This document shows positions 57,601 to 64,000 of a stretch of 64,000 nucleotides of DNA, piece by piece. The notes under the pieces are model-generated. The model worked only from the letters and a program-made list of their open reading frames with translations, was not told where the DNA came from and did no database searches. The DNA is from Brevipalpus yothersi (lineage: Eukaryota; Arthropoda; Arachnida; Trombidiformes; Tenuipalpidae), in contig QZCP01000556.1 in assembly GCA_003956705.1 (NCBI GenBank), positions 124,001 to 188,000 on the forward strand, in the 5' to 3' direction. Every line of letters begins with the position of its first letter. Positions within the stretch are counted from its first letter, which is position 1. The position numbers were made by a program, and so were the translations under genes.

Positions 57601-58152
57601 CATAGCCAATGGAATGCAGTATCTTGAGTCGAGGAAAATTCTTCACCGAGATCTAGCTGCCCGAAACATTTTGATGGCAAGAGAAGATCTCGTCAAACTG
57701 GCTGACTTTGGCCTTGCTCAATCACTTGGTCCTAATGAGGAAACTTATCTGGTCAAAACCCCACGATATCTACCATTCAGATGGTAAGTAATCAAATTGG
57801 TTCAATTTTTAAACCTCTAATATTCCTCTCCTATCTAAGGTATGCACCTGAATCTATTAAAGCTCCTCCTGAATTTTCTCATAAATCTGACGTTTGGAGT
57901 TTCGGCGTAACTCTCTGGGAGATTCTCTCTCTTGGAGAGATGCCCAAATTTTCAACAATCGATAATAATAGTCCTCAACAGCTCCTTAATCATATACTAT
58001 CTGGCGAGAGGTTACCTTACCCTGATAAGAAAGTTGCGAACGCTGATCGTCTATGGCCCATAATTAGTGGTTGTTGGATCATCGAACAAGATTTCAGACC
58101 ATCCTTCTCAGATTTGAAGGGGATGATACAAGCCCATTTCAACGAAGTGTAA
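54687..58152 (+). CDS. hop: Janus kinase (JAK, hopscotch-type)
   Basis: Cytoplasmic tyrosine kinase bound to cytokine receptors; phosphorylates STATs. Exons: 54687-54989, 55069-55493, 55550-57420, 57480-57783 and 57840-58152; in frame, 1071 residues (fly hopscotch about 1177). Seen: FERM region (1-about 330); SH2-like domain with CHGPIS at 345 and a retained pocket Arg (LIR, 371); pseudokinase about 498-713 with VLDK lysine, HGSIRCRT in place of HGN...N, GDPF for DPG, and APE; a Ser/Asp-rich linker; active kinase with GKGNYGEV (804-811), VAVK Lys827, HRDLAARN (922-929), DFG (942-944) and WYAPES. Catalytic residues are intact. The activation-loop tyrosine pair of vertebrate JAKs is replaced by TY (Tyr956). 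Introns 3 and 4 are only 59 and 56 bases. AATAAA overlaps the stop codon. Confidence 0.93.
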
Positions 58153-58157
58153 ATAAA
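58152..58157 (+). terminator. Candidate poly(A) signal of JAK
   Basis: AATAAA begins on the last base of the TAA stop codon, implying a very short 3' UTR if used. Confidence 0.45.
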
Positions 58158-58300
58158 ACTCATTACTTTTTTACTCACCTACTGTTGATATTCTTTTTTC
58201 TTGAGATGTTCTAGTAATTTTCAACTACTTCGGAGCTGAGTGGAGACTTCTGATCAAGATTTGTGGAAATCAGAAAGGAGCCATTTCTAGGACGGAATGA

Positions 58301-58306
58301 TTTATT
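58301..58306 (-). terminator. Poly(A) signal of the DUF7042/43/44 gene
   Basis: AATAAA on the minus strand, 152 bases after the stop codon at 58458, within the 305-base convergent spacer with JAK. Confidence 0.6.
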
Positions 58307-58457
58307 CAATGAGATTCGCTTTAAATTCTCACGGTCAATGGAGGGAAGGAAATGGAATGGTTAGTTTTGTCATATTTAAGTGAAAAATCACTGAACCTCC
58401 ATTTCTAATAAGATGAGAATACACTCAATATTGAGTCACTGAAACTCAGTTCGAATG

Positions 58458-61140
58458 TTATAAGACGTGTAAATACAAAAATGAAAAAAATGGTGCAGAA
58501 ATTAAGAAAAGGTAGGAATGATGTTGTACGCTAGAACTGGCTGTGTATCTGAGAACAATGGCACTGTCGCGATGCTCAACATAAGGATTAGCTCCATCGT
58601 CATAATACATTGGGCATTCATCATCTGGAAATTCGGAAAAAGAGAGTATTTAACATCCTAAAATTTCATCTCATCATGTGTTGACTTACGCTCTCGTTCG
58701 TATTCTATCATATCCAATGACACTTGAGCTCCTTCTGTGGAGTTCCAACTACGAACATCTTGTTTGATATGACAGAACGCTCCCACCGACATGGACATTA
58801 GAACACGATTCAGATCACTTCGTTGGTACACCCAACAACGGTACCGACTGTAAGCATCTAATTCGTCGTAGGTGATGAGATAAGATTTGAGATTCTCTTT
58901 CCAAAAACCGATACACTTTAACCGATGATCAGGATCACTTGTATAATCAATCTGAGTTCCACGATGATCGACACTTATACAGTATTCAGCATCGATTTCC
59001 ATATTCTTCTGATCAGTATCGCAGACAGAGAGGTCAGATATTTTTTCTTTACAATTGATTCCATCTCTTGGGCTCTGAGTAACACCACCACGGATTCTTG
59101 TTTCAAACGGAATCTCACCCTTCTGTAGGAAACGAAACTTTCCTGCAACTGGGCATCTTATTGCTACTGGCTTTGAAGCTGAATTCGAATAGAATATGAT
59201 TCGAGTAAAAGAAGTGAAGATGAGAGGAAATTGCTGAATTAGTCCTAGCAATAATGCTGAGGAAGTTAGGCATGAGTAACTTCACTGGGGATGTCTTCTC
59301 CAATATTGAAAATTCCAATATAACTTTAGCAAATCAAATAGCGTTTACTCACCTAATAGCAAATCATACATCCATTCTTCACTATTGTCGAAATTAGCCC
59401 AAGCACAAACGGTTGCAAAACGCTCTGAGCTCATAGCTTGTCCTTTCCGATATCGTATGATGTTATGGTGAGGGCGAACAAAATCGAAGCAAACATAATC
59501 TTTTTGGCATCCATTTATGCCTACTCTGGCCATAACATAGCGAGTTCCTCGATTCTCATAGCAAACATACACTTCCTCCTTAACTGTTGTTATGTCTGGT
59601 TTCCATCTTTCTTCCATATGAGTGGAATTGATCTTTACTTGGGCATCCAAGTTTGCAGTATTGATAAAATCACCTCTCATGGACTCAGGTAGAGTACATC
59701 TGGGTAAAATCGTTTCCGCCTTCACTGGTTCAAGTGCAATTCTTTCGGGAGCATCTTGTGGTGAATGCAGGACGCTACATTCAGGGGTAATTGAGGCTCC
59801 AATATGGGTTGAGTCATCACGATTGGTGAGCTATGAGGAATATGATGAAATTGGAGATAAAAATTTCAGAGGACATCACAGTGCATGGACAATAGACTTA
59901 CAAAGCATCGAAAAGCCTCTGACAAACGAGACTCTCTTGTGTTCACGACAGCAAAATAGTGATTTTTACCAATATACCAATCCCCTAGGCACTTGTATTG
60001 TATTTCACGAATTTCTTTTTCGTTGGTACAAGACTCATAAGACATATCAAACTGTTGATTTACAATGGAAAACTGATTTCCAGGCCTTTGACAGGCAAAT
60101 ATCTTAGAACCAGGTTTCTTACAGTCACCAGTAGTTAAGTGAGACAAACGATACCCAAATTTATAGACCCCTTCTATACTTGATTTACAATTTTTTCCTT
60201 GATGATTGGTAGCTTGGTGGAGAAAATAAATTATAAAAACAGATCAGGAGAGTATGAAAATCACTCACCAAACATAGTTGTCAATTCTTTTGAAAAGTCG
60301 ACATTTCTACAGATTTGTTCCAACGAAAGACTTCCTCCAAATCTATCAGGATTTAGACAGCCACCTAAGAGAAAAGATTTTTTATACTCAAATAAATGAA
60401 TAATCTCGATGATAAAGCTCCAATGGAGAGAAACTTACCATCAAGCTTTTCCAAAACATTCAGTGTACGAATCAAAATGCGAACGCAAAAGTGGCAATTG
60501 CTAAATAGGTGAATAGATAGAATTTATATTCAATAAATTGAATCCGAATTTTTTCAACCATAGGAGGTTGAAGTTGTACCTTTCAGGATTATGGAAATGA
60601 AGAGTGAAGTTATCATTATTGTATCTAATCATCCTCCTACAAAATCCATAGTCTGCTGAAGATTTTCCCTGGAAGTAATGAGAAGATGAAAGAAAGTTTT
60701 CATAAGAATTAGCACATTTAACCAGCAAATTTTATTCCTTCTTACATAAGCTCTCATTGAATCTCGATTAATATTGGTCAAGATATCATCTCCCGTTTCT
60801 TTTGAATACCATTCTCCATGTAATTGGAAAGGTATAGAGCATGGTGGCTCATCATATCCATAATTTTGAAGCACAACAAATCGAAAGGAACCTAAAAAAG
60901 TGTAAACGATCAGTATTCTCCACACATGTGATGCAACTTGATGCATGATGCAATATCATCCATACACAGCGCCGATTGAGAAAGAGGTTGAAACAAGGCA
61001 TCCTAAAGAACGCAAATATGCATCAAATCAAACTTACCAAAAATAGAAATGAATATGATGTAAAGTTTGATGATATTTAAATTGGGAAATACACTATTAA
61101 AATGCATCTTTTCACTTGAAAACATAACACTTTTGATCAT
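58458..61140 (-). CDS. Conserved arthropod surface glycoprotein (DUF7042/7043/7044), probable GPI anchor
   Basis: Exons: 61140-61038, 60891-60746, 60668-60580, 60500-60439, 60364-60269, 60212-59902, 59830-59353, 59178-58690 and 58624-58458; in frame, 646 residues. Seen: N-terminal signal (IIKLYIIFISIFG); first domain with CSIPFQLHGEWYS, CHFCVRILIRTLNVLEKL and CLGDWYIGKNHYFAV; second with CTLPESMRGDFINTANLDA and GCQKDYVCFDFVRPHHNIIRYRKG; third with CPVAGKF, GGVTQSP, CVSVDH-type CISVDHRG, CIGFWKENLKSYLITYDELD and YRCWVYQR. This three-domain layout is widespread in arthropods; function unknown. The C terminus has a hydrophobic tail after ASSS, typical of GPI attachment. An alternative in-frame ATG at 60946 reads through the exon 2 acceptor and also yields a signal-like sequence. 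Start at 61140 is the first ATG of the distal exon. Confidence 0.87.
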
Positions 61141-62108
61141 GTTTCCGGTGATCTCATTTCTTTCACCAATATTCCGATTACACAGAGTGATTGAAGTTGA
61201 TCACAACTCTTTCAACAACACTACAAATTTAATCTCATAACAAAACTAATCAATACATTATCATTTCATTAACCATTTCATTCATACACCAAGATTTTCA
61301 ACTCTTCTTCCACCAAAACTCATGAACGCCCAAGTTTCCCAGATGAAAGTGAAACTTTTTCTCTTCTCCTGCAAAGTTGTTTTCACCTCTATGCAAAGCA
61401 ACTTGTTTTTGTTGTCAAAAAAAAATTAGAATTAGAATCCGCTAGGGGAACATATTTACCACCTATCTAGTGTGCAACACTAAATAGTAAGCCCAATAGA
61501 AAAGCTTAAACAAAGCAAGAAGCTGGAAAAGTAGGCGTCCTATACAAAAAGCTGAGAAAAAGCTTTTGAATTGAATTTTTGTTCAAGTTTTTCGGAGGCA
61601 GATGCTGATGAATGCTGATGATTGATGATAAAAATTAAATCATTTCCAATTAATTGAACGGATTGTTGAGGATTGTTTGTTCGTGTAAATTTCATGTGAA
61701 TATTGATAGTCAAGTTGTATCAATATGTATGGTGACTCGGCATTGATTTGAAATGATCACATTGATTGGGTTAAGATTTCCTGGTTGAATTATTTTTTCC
61801 TTCTTCTTACTTCTTCCTCCTTTTGCTTACCTCAATTACTTTACCACATCTACTTATTTGGAATTCCGGTAAGTTAGTTTATGATTTTTGTTCCCCTTCC
61901 TCATGATTCATGATTGAGTGTGTGAAATGTAATCTAATTTTTGTTGCTACTACATGTTGAAGTTGGCTTACAAATGTGTGTATACATCATTGTGCACATG
62001 TAGTGGTCTGTGGACACTCCTTTCACATATCTTGTTCACAAAGGATATTGTGTTGATGATCCAATTAATAGTGAATTTTTTTTTCGTTCTGTATGTGCTT
62101 AGGATGGT
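61141..62108. other. Divergent promoter region between DUF7042/43/44 gene (-) and DET1 (+)
   Basis: Under 1 kb separates the two start codons. AT-rich; no clear TATA/initiator pair. A CTTAG at 62098-62102 just before the DET1 ATG could be a splice acceptor of a 5' UTR intron. Confidence 0.45.
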
Positions 62109-63788
62109 ATGGGAAGAGAAGCTTTCATGAGTACAATGGCACCGCGTAAAAAAGATCAAAACATTATACGAAGACTACGATTACGTGAGATTGTTGACTT
62201 TAAGCCCGGTATATCTCATTATTTTATTCACCGAAAACTTTATCAAAATGTGTTTCCAAATATGTCTGTGATGAACATCGATACACCATCATGTTTTCTA
62301 CGAAAATTTACACCAGATGGACGATATTTGATTGCTTTTAGCAATGATCAATATGCGCTTATTATATATGAGTATCGTGGGCCTTCAGCGGCCAATGAAC
62401 TTCTCACTAGTCTTGGAGTTAATGGTGATTGTGCTGGCAATAGAGATGATGAAAATCCGAAGCAAGCTCGATTGATAAGGAGCAAAATTTTTCAACTCTT
62501 CTTCAAATTGAAAAATGTTATCCATTTGACCAACAATAACGAACAACTCAACCGAGAATGTAGTTTATTCACAGAGGACAGTAGATATGTGATTGTTGCC
62601 AGTGCGGCGTTAGCCAATGAAGGAGCTCATCCAATATATGATGAAGTTCGAAACAATGAATCGATCAATTTAAACTATCGTCGAGTACTCGAAGATTATT
62701 GTCTACATCTGATAGACATTCGTTCCGGTAAACAATGTGATTCCCTTTCGTACAAAATAGATCGTATCATGCTATCGCATAATCAAGGCATTTACTTACA
62801 TAAAGATGTCCTCGCCGTTTTGTCTATTCAACATCAAACTATCCACATTTACAACATAGTCGATGATCCTGTTTCGGGAAAAAGATTTGTCAAAAGAAAC
62901 AGCATTGGAAGGTTTTGTTTTGAAGATGATGAAACTCTATTATCATATGCCTTCTATGATCCTCATCAACCTCCAAATCGTCCATGCAACGAACTATGGA
63001 TCAATTCTTTGAAGCAGCGCCTATTAGCTCATCTATTTCGAGATAGTAAGCAAAAAACTGAATCAACCGGGGATCCCAGACATTTAGCAAAATTTTATCA
63101 AAATTTTGATCACTATCTATCTCTCAAGATGTGGAAAATGCAGCTTCTTGATGAGGATCATCTTTTCATCAAATACGCAGCTGAAGAAGTTTTCACTGGT
63201 CGAACATCAGAGTCTTTACCTTCATTTTTCGCCGTCTATCAGATATCAACTGCCACCATTCATACTGTATACGAAAACACTTCCAGCAAACTTCTTTGGC
63301 TATTCGAAAATTTTTGCGACTTTTTTCGAAATTGCCATTTCAAGTCATATCAACACATCAGCTCCCCTTCGAACAATATATACGCTCGTTTATTACATCA
63401 ACGATGTAAAGATGTGATAGCTAATGCTCGCTATGGAGGGCAGCTAGAAGCAACTCGAAGGACACTCTCAATACTGCCAATAAGTGCTCAGTCTTACTCA
63501 CCAAGTCCATATCTTGACCTTTCATTATTTAGCTATGATGACAAATGGGTTTCCGCAATGGAAAGACCCAAAGCTTGTGGTGAACACCCCATCAAATTTT
63601 ACGCTCGTGACTCTGGTTACTTGAGGTTCAAAGTGCACGCTGAAATGGAAACTCAAAATCCTCCTCATCATGCTCTACGATTAGTAGTTTTTGCTTTTCA
63701 TCCCTTCGATCCGTTTGCTTTAAGCTTTCAGAGGACCAATTCAGAATATATAGTCAATCTTCATTTGCGACATGTTAATCAATCTTGA
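62109..63788 (+). CDS. Det1: DET1 homologue (COP1-DDB1 ubiquitin ligase subunit)
   Basis: Nuclear component of the DDB1-CUL4-COP1 ubiquitin ligase that targets factors such as c-Jun in vertebrates and represses photomorphogenesis in plants. One uninterrupted frame of 559 residues (human DET1 550). Seen: NVFPNMSVMNIDTPSCFLRK and FTPDGRYLIAFSNDQ near the N terminus; LNRECSLFTEDSRYVIV; LEDYCLHLIDIRSGK; LSHNQGIYL and VLSIQHQTIHIYNI; MWKMQLLDEDHLFIKY; ENFCDFFRN; and the strongly conserved C-terminal block ISAQSYSPSPYLDLSLFSYDDKWVS...MERPKACGEHPIKFYARDSG. The protein is a beta-propeller-like fold. Start at 62109 is the first ATG in frame; Met7 (62127) or Met10 (62136) could also serve. No intron in the coding region. 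Confidence 0.95.
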   Translation: MGREAFMSTMAPRKKDQNIIRRLRLREIVDFKPGISHYFIHRKLYQNVFPNMSVMNIDTPSCFLRKFTPDGRYLIAFSNDQYALIIYEYRGPSAANELLTSLGVNGDCAGNRDDENPKQARLIRSKIFQLFFKLKNVIHLTNNNEQLNRECSLFTEDSRYVIVASAALANEGAHPIYDEVRNNESINLNYRRVLEDYCLHLIDIRSGKQCDSLSYKIDRIMLSHNQGIYLHKDVLAVLSIQHQTIHIYNIVDDPVSGKRFVKRNSIGRFCFEDDETLLSYAFYDPHQPPNRPCNELWINSLKQRLLAHLFRDSKQKTESTGDPRHLAKFYQNFDHYLSLKMWKMQLLDEDHLFIKYAAEEVFTGRTSESLPSFFAVYQISTATIHTVYENTSSKLLWLFENFCDFFRNCHFKSYQHISSPSNNIYARLLHQRCKDVIANARYGGQLEATRRTLSILPISAQSYSPSPYLDLSLFSYDDKWVSAMERPKACGEHPIKFYARDSGYLRFKVHAEMETQNPPHHALRLVVFAFHPFDPFALSFQRTNSEYIVNLHLRHVNQS

Positions 63789-64000
63789 TGGTAACTTTTG
63801 TTATATGTCTATCAATTTGTGTTGTATAAAGAAACTTTGAACTCAATTTAGCAGCTATATTGGTAATCAGGAACATTCTAACATTATGGGTCAAAGGCCA
63901 AAAAATTGAATCGACTCCTTATATCCATTTTCTATCAGAATTGGTATAAATAATTAAAATACTTCAAAAAATTTCGATGAAGCATCAACCTTTGATTTTC
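63789..64000. other. 3' flank of DET1 at the right window edge
   Basis: AT-rich sequence after the DET1 stop. No canonical AATAAA was seen; no further gene is supported before the edge. Confidence 0.4.

Noticed and set aside
1..64000. CRISPR arrays, tRNA or rRNA genes, prokaryotic operons, transposases or reverse transcriptases
   Set aside because: Looked for on both strands: no spaced direct-repeat array, no convincing T-arm plus A-box pair, and no mobile-element protein was found.

Overview
The window is eukaryotic nuclear DNA, AT-rich, with mostly short GT-AG introns, abundant (CT)n/(GA)n and ATG/ATC-type simple repeats, and compact genes on both strands. The gene set (pgant-type GalNAc transferase, IFT88, BTBD1/2, an SLC5 carrier, a hopscotch-type JAK, a DUF7042/7043/7044 arthropod glycoprotein, a cystatin-like secreted protein, a DB-module Ig/FN3 receptor) points to an arthropod. 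The base composition and repeat style suggest an acariform (sarcoptiform) mite, but the species cannot be fixed from the sequence alone. No bacterial, viral, CRISPR or recognisable transposon genes were found.

Layout. 0-6 kb, all minus strand: a polypeptide GalNAc-transferase running off the left edge, the palmitoyltransferase ZDHHC6, and a Met/His/Gly-rich small secreted protein with a TATA-plus-initiator promoter. 7.5-14.6 kb: IFT88 (+) converging on MFSD11 (-). 14.6-18.8 kb: gene-poor. 18.8-22.5 kb (-): BTBD1/2-type BTB-PHR protein and a small Thr-rich secreted protein with its own TATA-plus-initiator promoter. 23.3-34.2 kb: an SLC5 sodium/solute symporter (+) converging on an intronless HFM1/MER3 meiotic helicase (-). 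34.2-38.3 kb: gene-free upstream region. 38.3-48.1 kb (+): a 1466-residue single-pass receptor with Ig, DB and FN3 domains and repeat-filled introns. 48.6-49.3 kb (+): Cys-rich secreted protein. 49.7-52.1 kb (-): RPRD2-type CTD-interacting protein. 53.0-53.5 kb (-): cystatin-like protein. 54.7-58.2 kb (+): JAK. 58.5-61.1 kb (-): probable GPI-anchored DUF7042/43/44 protein. 62.1-63.8 kb (+): DET1.

The genes are mostly conserved single-copy cellular functions: Golgi glycosylation, palmitoylation, ciliary transport, ubiquitin adaptors (BTBD1/2, DET1), meiotic recombination, transcription and cytokine-type signalling. They do not form an obvious pathway or operon. I found no convincing new biological system. 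The points most worth checking are the small secreted orphan genes, the DB/FN3/Ig receptor, overlapping 3' ends of convergent genes, complementary CT/GA tracts flanking exons, and sequence oddities in JAK and in the cystatin-like protein. Gene models were built by hand from splice consensus, frame continuity and recalled family sequences; all introns listed keep frame.
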